From Nocardia suismassiliense (GTDB taxonomy: Bacteria > Actinomycetota > Actinomycetes > Mycobacteriales > Mycobacteriaceae), in assembly GCF_900269665.1 (NCBI RefSeq), contig NZ_LT985361.1:8915087-8979086 (forward strand): a DNA stretch of 64,000 nt. Reading direction: 5' to 3'. Position 1 is the first letter of the stretch. The number at the start of each line of letters is the position of its first letter. Shown here piece by piece: positions 24,900 through 33,680 of this stretch. The position numbers were made by a program, and so were the translations under genes. The notes beneath the pieces are model-generated. The model was given only the letters and a program-made list of their open reading frames with translations. It ran no database searches and was not told where the DNA came from.

Positions 24900-25937
24900 G
24901 TGCTGGAGAGTCGATCGAGGGGCGGTGCGGCGCCTATCGACGGCACCGCGTCGACGCATCTGATCCGGCTCGTCCGGGATACCGCCCGACGGGCCGGTGT
25001 CGGCGCGGACCAGCTCGCGGCGATCCACGGCATCGATGACGGGGTGCTCGCCGGGGAGCTCAATCGCATTCCGCTGAGCTCGCTGGTGCGATTGTGGGAG
25101 CTACTCGCGCGGCTCGGGCCGGAGCCGGGTGCGGGGCTCGCCGTGGTCGCTGCCGCGCCGCTCGGGACCTTGACCACCTGGGACTACCTCGTCACGAACG
25201 GGCCGACGCTGGCGGACGCGCTGCGGGCCGCGCAGCCGTACCACCGGTTGGTCACCGCGGCGGCCGAGGGGTTCGACCTCGCGCACGACGGCGATCTCAC
25301 CGTCGGGTTCCGCACCACCGCGGGTGACCCGGCCGTCGCCGCGGTGATCAACGAGTATGTGCTCGCCTACTACCTGCGGCGCGCCCGCGAAGCCACCGGA
25401 CGCCGGGTGATCCCGGCCCGCGTCGCGTTCAGCCGGGCCGCGCCGCACAACCACGACGCACTGCTCGACGCGTTCGGCACCGACCGCATCGAGTTCGACG
25501 CACCGGCCGACACCATCACCTTCACCGCCGCGGACGCCACCGCCGCACTACCCCGCGCCGACCCGATGCTCGCGGACCTCCTGCGCAGCCACGCCGACCT
25601 GGTCCTGTCCACCGCCCGCGTGATCCCCGGCCCACTGGAAGCGTTCCGCGTCGCGCTGGCCGCCGCCCTCGCCGCCGGTGACGCGTCACTGGCCACCGTC
25701 GCCCGCCGGCTGGCGGTCAGCCCACGGACCCTGCAAAGGCAGCTCGCCGAGCACGGCACCAGCTGGCGCGCCGAGTACGACCAGGTCCGCTACGAACAGG
25801 CGAAAACCCTGCTCGCCGAAGGACACCTGACCACCTCCGCCATCGCCGACCGCCTCGGCTTCACCGACGACCGCGCCCTCCGCAAAGCCGTCCACCGCTG
25901 GACCGGAACCTCCCCCACCCACCTCAGAACCAACTGA
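24900..25937 (+). CDS. AraC-family transcriptional regulator
   Basis: A 345-residue regulator with an N-terminal arabinose-binding-like domain of the AraC_N type (LGTLTTWDYLVTNGPTLADALRAA; AYYLRRAREATGRRVIPARV) and a C-terminal double HTH (ATVARRLAVSPRTLQRQLAE, SAIADRLGFTDDRALRKAVHRWTGTSP). This type usually controls a nearby oxidoreductase. The GTG at 24900 (VLESRSRGG) fits the family start. Upstream codons read the lpdA promoter region. The next gene, an NADP-dependent reductase 129 nt downstream on the same strand, is the likely target, and paired direct repeats lie in between. Confidence 0.87.
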   Translation: MLESRSRGGAAPIDGTASTHLIRLVRDTARRAGVGADQLAAIHGIDDGVLAGELNRIPLSSLVRLWELLARLGPEPGAGLAVVAAAPLGTLTTWDYLVTNGPTLADALRAAQPYHRLVTAAAEGFDLAHDGDLTVGFRTTAGDPAVAAVINEYVLAYYLRRAREATGRRVIPARVAFSRAAPHNHDALLDAFGTDRIEFDAPADTITFTAADATAALPRADPMLADLLRSHADLVLSTARVIPGPLEAFRVALAAALAAGDASLATVARRLAVSPRTLQRQLAEHGTSWRAEYDQVRYEQAKTLLAEGHLTTSAIADRLGFTDDRALRKAVHRWTGTSPTHLRTN

Positions 25938-25954
25938 CCCTGCCAGACGTGTCG

Positions 25955-25986
25955 CGTTTGGACCGGGGGGTGGCGTTTCCGGACCT
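25955..25986. promoter_or_regulatory. Direct repeats upstream of the reductase gene
   Basis: GCGTTTGGACC at 25955-25965 and GCGTTTCCGGACC at 25974-25986 share GCGTTT and GGACC, with starts 19 nt apart, about two helical turns. Direct, helix-phased half-sites are typical of AraC regulators, and the AraC gene ends just upstream. Confidence 0.45.
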
Positions 25987-26066
25987 GGGGGTCGGGGGTT
26001 CGGGCTCATAACGTTCTCGGTACCGGATCGAACGGTTCGGGGAGACAGCGAAGCAGAGGCAGAGCG

Positions 26067-27113
26067 ATGAGCATTCAGACCACTCAGGGACCGGTCACCG
26101 ATGGTGTGTTGCCGCAGATCTCCCAGGAGATTCAGCTGGCGGCGCGGCCGGTCGGTGCGCCGACCGCGCAGGATTTCGCGTTGGTGCGGCGGCCGATCGA
26201 GGAGCTTGCCGACGGGCAGGTTCTGGTGCGCAACACCTGGATGTCGGTGGATCCCTACATGCGGGGACGGATGGACGACCGGCCGTCCTACATCGCGCCG
26301 TTCGAATTGGGTGCGGCACTGGAGGGTTCGGCGGTCGGCGAGGTGATCGCGTCGAAGGCGGCGGGCATCGCGGCGGGCAGCACGGTGTCGCACTTCGCGG
26401 GCTGGCGGGGGTACGCGGTGCTCGACGCGGCTGCGGTGACCCCGATCGACACCTCGCTCGCCGCGGCACACCACTACCTCGGCGCGCTGGGCACCACGGG
26501 CCTCACCGCGTACGCCGCCCTGACCGATGTCGCGCCGGTGAAACCCGGTGACACCGTGTTCATTTCGGCTGCCGCGGGCGCGGTGGGCAGTGTGGCCGGG
26601 CAGATCGCCAAGGCGCTCGGGGCGGCCAGGGTGATCGGGTCGGCGGGTGGTCCCGCCAAGACCCGGCTGCTGCTGGACGAATTCGGCTTCGACGCCGCGA
26701 TCGACTACCGGGCAGGCGATCTGGCCGGTCAGCTCGCCACGGCCGCGCCGGCGGGCATCGACGTCTACCTGGACAGTGTCGGCGGCGAACATCTGCGGGT
26801 TGCCGTCGAGGCCATGCGGCCGAAGGGGCGGATCGCGCTCGTCGGCGCGATCAGTGGCTACAACGGCGACACCGCCGAGCCGGGCCCCGACCTGTACAAG
26901 GCTGCAACACGGGAGGTTTCGCTGCGCGGCATGCTGGTGAACAGCTACTTCCCGATCTTCGGCGAGTACATCGGCAAGGCAGCGGCTTGGTTGGCCGACG
27001 GCACGATCCGCACCACGGAGACCGTCTACGAGGGCATCGAGCAGGCGCCCGCCGCGTTCCTCGGTGTGCTCTCCGGTGCCAACACGGGCAAGATGCTGGT
27101 CCGCCTCGGGTGA
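26067..27113 (+). CDS. NADP-dependent medium-chain reductase (CurA/LTB4DH-like)
   Basis: A 348-residue zinc-independent medium-chain dehydrogenase/reductase of the leukotriene-B4-dehydrogenase/CurA group, reducing alpha,beta-unsaturated carbonyls with NADPH. Characteristic blocks are NTWMSVDPYMRGRMDDRPSY, LGTTGLTAYAAL and the cofactor loop FISAAAGAVGSVAGQIAKALG, followed by YLDSVGGEHL. Zinc-ligand Cys residues of alcohol dehydrogenases are absent, as expected. It is probably under the AraC regulator located upstream. The physiological substrate is unknown. ATG at 26067, with weak purine-rich sequence before it. Confidence 0.9.
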   Translation: MSIQTTQGPVTDGVLPQISQEIQLAARPVGAPTAQDFALVRRPIEELADGQVLVRNTWMSVDPYMRGRMDDRPSYIAPFELGAALEGSAVGEVIASKAAGIAAGSTVSHFAGWRGYAVLDAAAVTPIDTSLAAAHHYLGALGTTGLTAYAALTDVAPVKPGDTVFISAAAGAVGSVAGQIAKALGAARVIGSAGGPAKTRLLLDEFGFDAAIDYRAGDLAGQLATAAPAGIDVYLDSVGGEHLRVAVEAMRPKGRIALVGAISGYNGDTAEPGPDLYKAATREVSLRGMLVNSYFPIFGEYIGKAAAWLADGTIRTTETVYEGIEQAPAAFLGVLSGANTGKMLVRLG

Positions 27114-27186
27114 ACCCGGCGAGCAGCGGTGTGGCGCGGCCGCTGCGGTCGCGCCACTTGTCGCACCCCGTCGTAATAATGAACCG

Positions 27187-27525
27187 ATGGTGACAGCTGA
27201 CGACGTGCGCCGGATCGCGATGAGCCTGCCGCGAACCACCGAGGCGCTGGTCCGCGACCGGGTCAAGTATCGGATTGGCCGGATCGTCTACTTGGCGCTG
27301 TCCGCCGACGAAACACGCATGGGTTTCGCCTATCCCAAGGCCGAACGAGCGGCATTGGTCGCCGCCGAGCCGGACAAGTTCATGATGCCGCGCCCGTCGG
27401 ACGAGCGGTACAACTGGGTTCGGGTGCGGCTGGCCGCCATCGATGAGGCGGAGCTGACCGAGCTCGTAATCGAGGCCTGGCGCATGTGCGTGCCCAAGCG
27501 GGTGGCCGCCGAACATCTCGGCTAG
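27187..27525 (+). CDS. MmcQ/YjbR-family protein
   Basis: A 112-residue protein of the MmcQ/YjbR family (CyaY-like fold), commonly called DNA-binding though evidence is limited. The family look is in VRRIAMSLPRTTEAL, a central beta segment KYRIGRIVYLALS, and the tail DEAELTELVIEAWRMCVPKRVA. The ATG at 27187 follows TAATAAT at 27174-27180 by 6 nt, which fits a leaderless promoter. It overlaps the convergent dipeptidase gene by 4 nt at the stop codons. Function unknown. Confidence 0.8.
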   Translation: MVTADDVRRIAMSLPRTTEALVRDRVKYRIGRIVYLALSADETRMGFAYPKAERAALVAAEPDKFMMPRPSDERYNWVRVRLAAIDEAELTELVIEAWRMCVPKRVAAEHLG

Positions 27526-28496
27526 TCGCGCCACACCTGCGCGGCGACCCGGGCGAAGTTGCCACCGAACACCGCAGCTCGATCGGCGGCACTGAAGCCC
27601 CGCCGCGCCAGCACCTCATCGAGGCCGGGCACCCGCTCCGTGCCGAGCAACTCCTCCGGCGGAACCCATTGCAGTGGGCCCCATTTGGTGTACGACTCGG
27701 GAAACAGCTCGGGATGGTCGGCGAGCATCCCGTTGAAGTCGTCGGCGTCGAACGAGTAGTCCGAGCCGATCCCGATGTGCTCGATGCCGACCAGCTCCAC
27801 GCCGTGCTCGACGTGATCCGCCATCGCCTCGATCCGCGCGGCGCCTTCGTCAACGCCGTTGCGGCCCAAGAAGATACCCACACCATTGACTCCGATCACG
27901 CCACCGGTGGCGGCACAGGCCTTCGCCTGCTCGTCGGTGATGTTGCGCGGATGCTCCCATAGCGCGGCGAAATTGGAGTGGCTGTAGATCATCGGCACCT
28001 GGGTGTACGTCGCCAGATCCAGTCCGGTGCGCCGCGAACAATGGGAGCCGTCGACGAACATGCCGACCTCGTTGAGGGTGCGCACGAGGTCGCGACCGAA
28101 TGCGGTGAGCCCGGTGTCCTCGGTATCGAGACAGCCGCTCCCCGCCTTGTTCGCGCTGTTGTAGGTAGGCAGCATCGAACGCACGCCCAACTCGTAGAAC
28201 AGCGCGACATTGTCCAGGTCACCACCGAGCGGCCCCGAGTCCTCCAGATCGAAGGCGAGGGCGATGGTTTCCGGATCGCCGATATCGGAGTGGCTGTGCA
28301 CCAACCGGAATCGACCATCGGCGAGCGCGTCCGCGCGATATTGCCGGGTCAGCTTCAGCGAATCCTCCGTCGTATGCGGCGAATACCCGACATTCACCGA
28401 CAGGTACGACCCGAGCGGATAACGCGCGAGGTCCGCGATCCGCGCCGAAGGCACCAGCGGTAAACAGCAGTGCTGCTCCCAGAGAAACGGCGGCAA
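27522..28496 (-). CDS. Membrane dipeptidase family protein (peptidase M19), HCC variant
   Basis: A 324-residue protein of the renal-dipeptidase family (M19), a TIM-barrel metallohydrolase that cleaves dipeptides or related amides. Metal-site features present are GSHCSRRTG, IYSHSNFAALWEHPRN and GSDYSFDADDF. The N-terminal zinc motif, normally DGHND, appears as EQHCCLPL, keeping His but with Cys where Asp is usual. The protein is somewhat shorter than canonical members and may have altered metal use. There is no signal peptide, so it is cytosolic. It overlaps the convergent MmcQ gene by 4 nt and is divergent from the secreted AMIN-like gene. Confidence 0.85.
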   Translation of the reverse strand: MPPFLWEQHCCLPLVPSARIADLARYPLGSYLSVNVGYSPHTTEDSLKLTRQYRADALADGRFRLVHSHSDIGDPETIALAFDLEDSGPLGGDLDNVALFYELGVRSMLPTYNSANKAGSGCLDTEDTGLTAFGRDLVRTLNEVGMFVDGSHCSRRTGLDLATYTQVPMIYSHSNFAALWEHPRNITDEQAKACAATGGVIGVNGVGIFLGRNGVDEGAARIEAMADHVEHGVELVGIEHIGIGSDYSFDADDFNGMLADHPELFPESYTKWGPLQWVPPEELLGTERVPGLDEVLARRGFSAADRAAVFGGNFARVAAQVWRD

Positions 28497-28703
28497 AGAA
28501 ACCTCCTGGTCGGATCAGCGTCGAACTCGCGATCCTACTGAGCCGGTGCCCGGACCACTGTCAGGTGCGTGCGGTGTCGAACGCGTATCGAACCGATATA
28601 CCAAGGTCACGAATCCTTTTCGAGTACGTTGCGGCAGTAACACCCTGCCCGATTCGCCCGATTCATCGAATAATTCGTTCTTACTGCCTGAAGGCGGTGC
28701 GGC

Positions 28704-29249
28704 ATGCGTCGCATATTTCTGTTGTTCACCTCCGTCGCGACTCTCGTCGGCCTGTGGATCATTCCCGGACCGGCCGCGGCAACTCCCTCCTACTGCGGAT
28801 TGGTGTGGGGTTCGCTCGATAAGGCGAGCCCTCCGATGTCGACCGGCCCGGTCAACGGCGTTCGGTCCGGTCGGCACGAATGCTTCGATCGGCTCGTCAT
28901 CGACCTCGCCGGTTCGGCGCCTGGCTATCACGTCGGCTATGTCGACCGGGTGACGATGGACGGGTCCGGCACACCCGTGCCGCTGCGGGGTGGGGCGTTC
29001 CTGGCTGTGGTGGTGCACGCGCCCGCATACAACGAGGCGGGGCAACCCACCTACCAGCCGCAGAACCGCAATGAGCTGGTGAATGCGGCCGGTTACCAGA
29101 CCTTCCGTCAGGTGGCCTGGGCCGGCTCGTTCGAGGGGCAGACCACGGTCGGTCTCGGCGTCCGCGCACGGCTGCCGATGCGGGTGTTCACCCTCGACGG
29201 ACCGGGTAGCGGAGCACGGGTCGTGGTGGATGTAGCGCACTTCTGGTAA
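28704..29249 (+). CDS. Secreted AMIN-like domain protein
   Basis: A 181-residue exported protein. MRRIFLLFTSVATLVGLWII, followed by PGPAAA, is a clear signal peptide. The mature part resembles the AMIN-like domain of actinobacterial lipoproteins and secreted proteins: RSGRHECFDRLVIDLAGSAPGYHVGYV, GAFLAVVVHAPAYN and the closing ARVVVDVAHFW. Two Cys (about 31 and 59) may form a disulphide. The domain is thought to bind cell-wall glycans by analogy with AMIN domains, and this is not shown. It is followed after 41 nt by a peptidase gene on the same strand. Confidence 0.78.
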   Translation: MRRIFLLFTSVATLVGLWIIPGPAAATPSYCGLVWGSLDKASPPMSTGPVNGVRSGRHECFDRLVIDLAGSAPGYHVGYVDRVTMDGSGTPVPLRGGAFLAVVVHAPAYNEAGQPTYQPQNRNELVNAAGYQTFRQVAWAGSFEGQTTVGLGVRARLPMRVFTLDGPGSGARVVVDVAHFW

Positions 29250-29290
29250 CCCCGGGGACCTGATCGGCGCCGCTCGGCAACAATGTGGGG

Positions 29291-31348
29291 ATGAGTGGCG
29301 TTGAGCAGAATGTGACGGACCCTTACCTCTGGCTCGAAGAAGTGACCGATGAGCGGGCCCTCGACTGGGCGCGCGCACACAACAGCGTGGTCGTGGAGCG
29401 ATTCGCGACCTCCGACCGGTTCAGCGAGCTCGAACATCGCATTCTGGACATGCTCGACACCGACACCAAGATCGCGTACCCGGGCCGGCGCGGCAGCTGG
29501 CTCTACAACTTCTGGCGCGACGCCGAGCATCCGCGCGGGGTGTGGCGGCGCACCACGTTCGCCGAGTACGCCAAGGAATCGCCCCACTGGGACGTGCTGA
29601 TCGACCTGGACGCGCTGGCCGCCGCCGAGGACGAGAACTGGGTGTGGGGCGGGGCCGCCGTGCTGCGCCCCGAGCAGTCGCGGACCCTGATCAGCCTGTC
29701 GCGCGGCGGCGCGGATGCCAAGGTGGTGCGCGAGTTCGACATGGCGACGCGCACCTTCATCGACCCGGCCGACGGCGGCTTCTTCCTGCCCGAGGCGAAG
29801 TCCGAGATGCGCTGGATCGACATCGATTCGGTGTACGTCGGCACGGATTTCGGCCCGGGCTCGCTGACCGAGTCCGGCTACCCGCGCATCGCCAAGCGCT
29901 GGCAGCGCGGCACCGAGCTGGCCGACGCGGTGACCGTCTTCGAGGGCGAGCCCGGCGATGTCGCGGTCTCGGCGGGCTATGACCGGACCCCCGGCTACGA
30001 GCGCCATTTCATCGGCCGAGCCACCGACTTCTTCAACGAAGAGGTCTATCTGCTCGAAAACGACGGCACGCTACGGCATCTGGAGATCCCCTCCGACGCG
30101 AGCGAGTCCTGGTACAAGGATTGGCTGCTGGTCCGGCTGAAGTCGCCGTGGGAGGTGGGCGGCGCCGCCTATCCCGCGGGCGCGCTGCTGGCCATGGACT
30201 TCGAGAAGTTCCTCGCCGGCGGACGGGAATTCGAGGTGATCTTCACCCCGGACCCACACACCTCGCTGCACGGTTACGGCTGGACCGAGAACCATCTGCT
30301 GCTCATCACCCTCGAGGACGTGCAGACCAAGCTCTACGTGCTGACGCCGGGCACCGACGGCTGGCGCAAGGAGTCGCTGGCCGACACCCCGCCGATGGCC
30401 ACCACCAGCGTGCTGAACCTGGACCCGCTCGAGGGCGGCGACGAATTCATGCTCACCACAAGTGGATTCACGACGCCCGCCACGCTGCTGGCCAGCTCGG
30501 TGGGCGGCGCCACCGAGCAGCTCAAGCAGGAGCCCGGCTTCTTCGACGCCGACGGCATCGAGACCGAGCAGTTCTTCGCGACCTCCGACGACGGAACGCA
30601 GGTGCCGTACTTCGTCATTCGCCATCGCGACCGCAGGGGGACCCCCGGCCCGACGGTGATGTCGGGCTACGGCGGCTTCGAGGTCTCGCGCACGCCCGCC
30701 TACAGCGGCGCGTCCGGCATGGGCTGGCTGGAGCGCGGCGGCACCTGGGTGATGACCAACATCCGCGGCGGCGGCGAGTACGGGCCGCAGTGGCACACCT
30801 CGGTGCAGAAGGCCAACCGGCACAAGGTGTACGAAGACTTCTCCGCGATCGCGAAAGACCTTGTGACGCGCGGCATTACGACCGCCGATCAGCTCGGCGC
30901 GGTGGGCGGCAGCAATGGCGGCCTGCTGATGGGAGTGATGCTGACCCGCTACCCGGAGCTGTTCGGCGCCATCGTCTGCCAGGTGCCGCTGCTGGACATG
31001 AAGCGTTATCACCTGCTGCTGGCGGGTGCCTCGTGGATCGCCGAATACGGTGACCCGGACAAGCCGGAGGAGTGGGAGTACATCAGCAAGTACTCGCCGT
31101 ATCAGAACGCGCGGGCCGATGTGGCCTACCCGCCGATCCTGCTCACCACGTCCACCAGGGACGACCGCGTGCATCCTGGGCACGCCCGCAAGATGGCCGC
31201 GTTGCTCGAAGAGCAGGGCCACGAGTTCTGGTACCACGAGAACATCGAGGGTGGTCACGGCGGCGCGGCGGACAACAAGCAGTCGGCGTTCCAAGCCGGG
31301 CTGATCTACGAGTTCTTCACGCAGATGCTGATCGAGCGGCGCGGATAA
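29291..31348 (+). CDS. Prolyl-oligopeptidase-family serine peptidase (S9A)
   Basis: A 685-residue cytosolic serine peptidase of the prolyl oligopeptidase family. The N-terminus (DPYLWLEEVTDERALDWARAHN) is the characteristic opening, and a beta-propeller follows to about residue 420. The hydrolase domain has the nucleophile in GAVGGSNGGLLMGVMLTRYP (Ser about 541), Asp in STRDDRVHPGHARKM and His in IEGGHGGAADNKQ (about 656). It should cleave short peptides, typically after proline. The ATG at 29291 (MSGVEQNVTDPYLW) is preferred over a GTG two codons earlier. It is upstream of, and separate from, a TetR gene. Confidence 0.92.
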   Translation: MSGVEQNVTDPYLWLEEVTDERALDWARAHNSVVVERFATSDRFSELEHRILDMLDTDTKIAYPGRRGSWLYNFWRDAEHPRGVWRRTTFAEYAKESPHWDVLIDLDALAAAEDENWVWGGAAVLRPEQSRTLISLSRGGADAKVVREFDMATRTFIDPADGGFFLPEAKSEMRWIDIDSVYVGTDFGPGSLTESGYPRIAKRWQRGTELADAVTVFEGEPGDVAVSAGYDRTPGYERHFIGRATDFFNEEVYLLENDGTLRHLEIPSDASESWYKDWLLVRLKSPWEVGGAAYPAGALLAMDFEKFLAGGREFEVIFTPDPHTSLHGYGWTENHLLLITLEDVQTKLYVLTPGTDGWRKESLADTPPMATTSVLNLDPLEGGDEFMLTTSGFTTPATLLASSVGGATEQLKQEPGFFDADGIETEQFFATSDDGTQVPYFVIRHRDRRGTPGPTVMSGYGGFEVSRTPAYSGASGMGWLERGGTWVMTNIRGGGEYGPQWHTSVQKANRHKVYEDFSAIAKDLVTRGITTADQLGAVGGSNGGLLMGVMLTRYPELFGAIVCQVPLLDMKRYHLLLAGASWIAEYGDPDKPEEWEYISKYSPYQNARADVAYPPILLTTSTRDDRVHPGHARKMAALLEEQGHEFWYHENIEGGHGGAADNKQSAFQAGLIYEFFTQMLIERRG

Positions 31349-31371
31349 CGACCGATTCCCGGGACCTGGGC

Positions 31372-31400
31372 CTACGGTGTAGCTGATGTCTACGCCGTAG
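31372..31400. promoter_or_regulatory. Paired CTAC-N3-GTAG operators before TetR gene
   Basis: CTACGGTGTAG at 31372-31382 and CTACGCCGTAG at 31390-31400 are each a palindrome, and are also inverted copies of each other at 10 of 11 positions, with centres 18 bp apart. They lie 27 nt before the GTG of the TetR gene, whose ribosome site is GAGAGGAGAG. This fits autorepression. Confidence 0.65.
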
Positions 31401-31426
31401 ACCCGGGTTCGAGAGGAGAGCTGGTC

Positions 31427-32080
31427 GTGGATTCCGACAACGCCGTCGAGGTGCCCCGCGCACGGCGCGCCCGCACCCGGCGCGCAAACCCGGCGCCCAC
31501 GACGCGGACCGCGTTGAACCGCGACTATATCGCCGCGGTCGCGCTGAACCTCATCGATCGCACCGGTGTCGACGGATTCTCGATGCGCAAACTCGGCACC
31601 GCGCTCGGCGCCGACCCGATGGCCGCCTACCGGCACTTCACCGATCAGCAGGAGCTGTTCGACGCCATCGCCGACACCATGTTCGCCGAGCTCGACATGG
31701 AATCCCTACCGTGGCAAGAACCTTGGCGCGATCTGATGCGCGCCTACGCGCACCGGCTGCGCTCCACGCTGCGCAGGCATCCGAACGCGGTGCCGGTCTT
31801 CGCGACGCGTCCGGTGCGCAGCGACCTGGCCGTCGAGACAGGCAGCTGGATGGTGGAACACCTGCAGGGCGCGGGCTTTTCGGCGGCCATCGCGCGGCAG
31901 CTGACCCGCTGCCTGCGCGAGTACACGATCGGCCACATCCTCAGTCACGCCATCGCCGCGGTCGCCGCACAGCGCAGCGAGGAGCACGCGGAGCCGGAAG
32001 CGGACCACTTCGACGTGGGCCTGGACGCCATGCTCGACGGGTTCGACCGCCATCGCGAGGTCGGCCGCAGGCCCGGCTAA
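31427..32080 (+). CDS. TetR-family regulator
   Basis: A 217-residue TetR protein with GTG start and a strong GAGAGGAGAG ribosome site. A basic lead of about 30 residues is followed by the HTH (YIAAVALNLIDRTGVDGFSMRKLGTALGADPMAAYRHFTDQQELFDAI) and a ligand domain of the TetR_C type (RHPNAVPVFATRPVRSDLAVETGSWMVEHL). Two palindromes just upstream suggest autoregulation. It overlaps the stop of the convergent alpha/beta hydrolase gene by 4 nt. That hydrolase has its own TetR gene upstream, so this regulator's target may be itself plus distant genes. Confidence 0.86.
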   Translation: MDSDNAVEVPRARRARTRRANPAPTTRTALNRDYIAAVALNLIDRTGVDGFSMRKLGTALGADPMAAYRHFTDQQELFDAIADTMFAELDMESLPWQEPWRDLMRAYAHRLRSTLRRHPNAVPVFATRPVRSDLAVETGSWMVEHLQGAGFSAAIARQLTRCLREYTIGHILSHAIAAVAAQRSEEHAEPEADHFDVGLDAMLDGFDRHREVGRRPG

Positions 32081-32937
32081 CGATCGCGCAGCCACTTCTC
32101 GATCTGATCGATGGTGGTGGTGTTCTCCCGGATCCAGCCGTTGTGCCCCAGCGATTCCGGCTGATGCCAGGTGGTCACCTCGGCCTTGGGCAGCTTGGCC
32201 AGCAGGTGTTCGGCGGAGCCGGGCGGGGTGAGGTCGTCGCCGGTGACGGTGATGGACAGCACCGGCAGCTTCAGCCGGGAGATGCGCTCCTCGTAGTCGA
32301 TGTCCGCGCCGACCGGCTGGAACCGGCCGGTGCGGGCCAGCCGCGCCCAATCCGCGATCAGCACCTTGGACTGGCGGCCGAAGCCGCCCGCGGCGATCCG
32401 GTCCCCCGGCCAGAAGCCGGCCAGGTTGGCCGTCAGCGAGGCGGCCGCCGTGCCGAACAGGATGCCGGGACTCGAAAGCCCCGGGTAGCCACGGTAATAC
32501 GGCGTCCCGGAGGCGACCAGGATCAGCCCGCCGAGCCTGCCGCGGATCCGCGCGGCGGACATGACGGCGAACTGCCCGCCCATGCTGTGCCCGAGCAGAT
32601 ACGGCGTGCTGGCCGGGAACCGGTCGCGCACTACCTGGAAGATCGCCGGGAAGTCGACCGACACCAGCTCGTGGTAGCCGTAGGTGCTGGCGGCGCTCGG
32701 CTTCGGCGTGCTGTCCCCGTTGCCGCGCAGCTCGCCGATCGCCAGGTCGAAGCCGCGCGCCGCCAGTTTCACGGCGAACGACTCGTAGTACCCGCCGGGG
32801 ACGCCGAGCCCGGGCACGATCACCAGCACCGGGCGCGGCGCATCCGGGGTGACCGGATGTCGATGGGCACCGGCGGCCGGGATCAGCCGCACCGGAACCG
32901 TACTGCCATCCGGCATTTGGATCGGAACCGTTTCCAT
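32077..32937 (-). CDS. Alpha/beta hydrolase
   Basis: A 286-residue alpha/beta-hydrolase, from ATG at 32937 (METVPIQMPDGSTVPVR), without a signal peptide. The oxyanion region is VLVIVPGLGVPGGYYESFAV, the nucleophile elbow YLLGHSMGGQFAV (Ser in GHSMG), and the C-terminal His is likely in QPESLGHNGWIRE. It may act on an ester, amide or lactone, and the substrate cannot be told. It lies directly downstream of a TetR gene on the same strand with 50 nt between, so the two may be one transcript and the regulator may control it. Confidence 0.87.
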   Translation of the reverse strand: METVPIQMPDGSTVPVRLIPAAGAHRHPVTPDAPRPVLVIVPGLGVPGGYYESFAVKLAARGFDLAIGELRGNGDSTPKPSAASTYGYHELVSVDFPAIFQVVRDRFPASTPYLLGHSMGGQFAVMSAARIRGRLGGLILVASGTPYYRGYPGLSSPGILFGTAAASLTANLAGFWPGDRIAAGGFGRQSKVLIADWARLARTGRFQPVGADIDYEERISRLKLPVLSITVTGDDLTPPGSAEHLLAKLPKAEVTTWHQPESLGHNGWIRENTTTIDQIEKWLRDR

Positions 32938-32987
32938 CCCGCGCACGCTACCGGCCCCGGTGCCGCCGCGCCTCGGCTGCTCGGCGC

Positions 32988-33620
32988 TCAGGCGCCGACC
33001 GCCCCCATGATCACCCTGCTCAACACCCTGATCACGTCGTCGAGCGGCGGGCGCGGGTCGGCACCACTCCACGAATCCACCACGTAGTTGACCGCGCCGA
33101 TGATGGCGAGCACCCGCATCTCGTAGTCACCGGTCGGGATCTCGCCGTGCATGGCCGCGTCCTCCGCGGCACCCGCCAGCAGCGAACCCCACACCCGGCG
33201 CAGTTCGAGCCGGAACTTCTCCACCTTCGGGCCCGCACCGACCACCTCGACCAGTGCGACGCGCGCCTTGCGCGGGTCCGACCCGATGGACTCGACGTAC
33301 GCCCGGACGGACGCGTCGATGATCTCGAGCGCACTCGCGTCGGCCTTGCTCTCCAATGACTTGGCGACCGCGTCGCGCGACTCGCGATCGATCTGCTCGT
33401 AGAGCTCGAGTAGTAGGGACTCGCGCCCGGTGAACTCCTCGTAGAACTGTCGCGAGGAGAGTCCGGCGTCCTTACAGATGGCGCCGACCGAACTATTGGC
33501 GTAACCGTCGCGCGCGAAGACCGTCAGGCCCGATTCCAGAAAACGCGCACGCCGCTGACGTTGCCGGTCCTCGACGGGTTGCCCGGCATACATTCGACCC
33601 GTATTCGCATCCTGTGACAT
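32988..33620 (-). CDS. TetR-family regulator
   Basis: A TetR protein of about 210 residues from the ATG at 33620 (MSQDANTGRMYAGQPVEDRQ). The open frame allows starts at 33659 and 33680, and neither is better supported. The HTH is FARDGYANSSVGAICKDAGLSSRQFYEEFTGRESLLLELYEQI. The ligand domain has the segment VALVEVVGAGPKVEKFRLELRRVWGSLLAG, as in mycobacterial TetR proteins of lipid metabolism. It is upstream of an alpha/beta hydrolase on the same strand and divergent, across a long AT-richer gap, from a ZIP transporter. Confidence 0.84.
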   Translation of the reverse strand: MSQDANTGRMYAGQPVEDRQRQRRARFLESGLTVFARDGYANSSVGAICKDAGLSSRQFYEEFTGRESLLLELYEQIDRESRDAVAKSLESKADASALEIIDASVRAYVESIGSDPRKARVALVEVVGAGPKVEKFRLELRRVWGSLLAGAAEDAAMHGEIPTGDYEMRVLAIIGAVNYVVDSWSGADPRPPLDDVIRVLSRVIMGAVGA

Positions 33621-33680
33621 TGGGCCAGACAATACAGAAGGCCGAGAAGCACTCGACATGGATCGGGTCCTTGGTATCAA

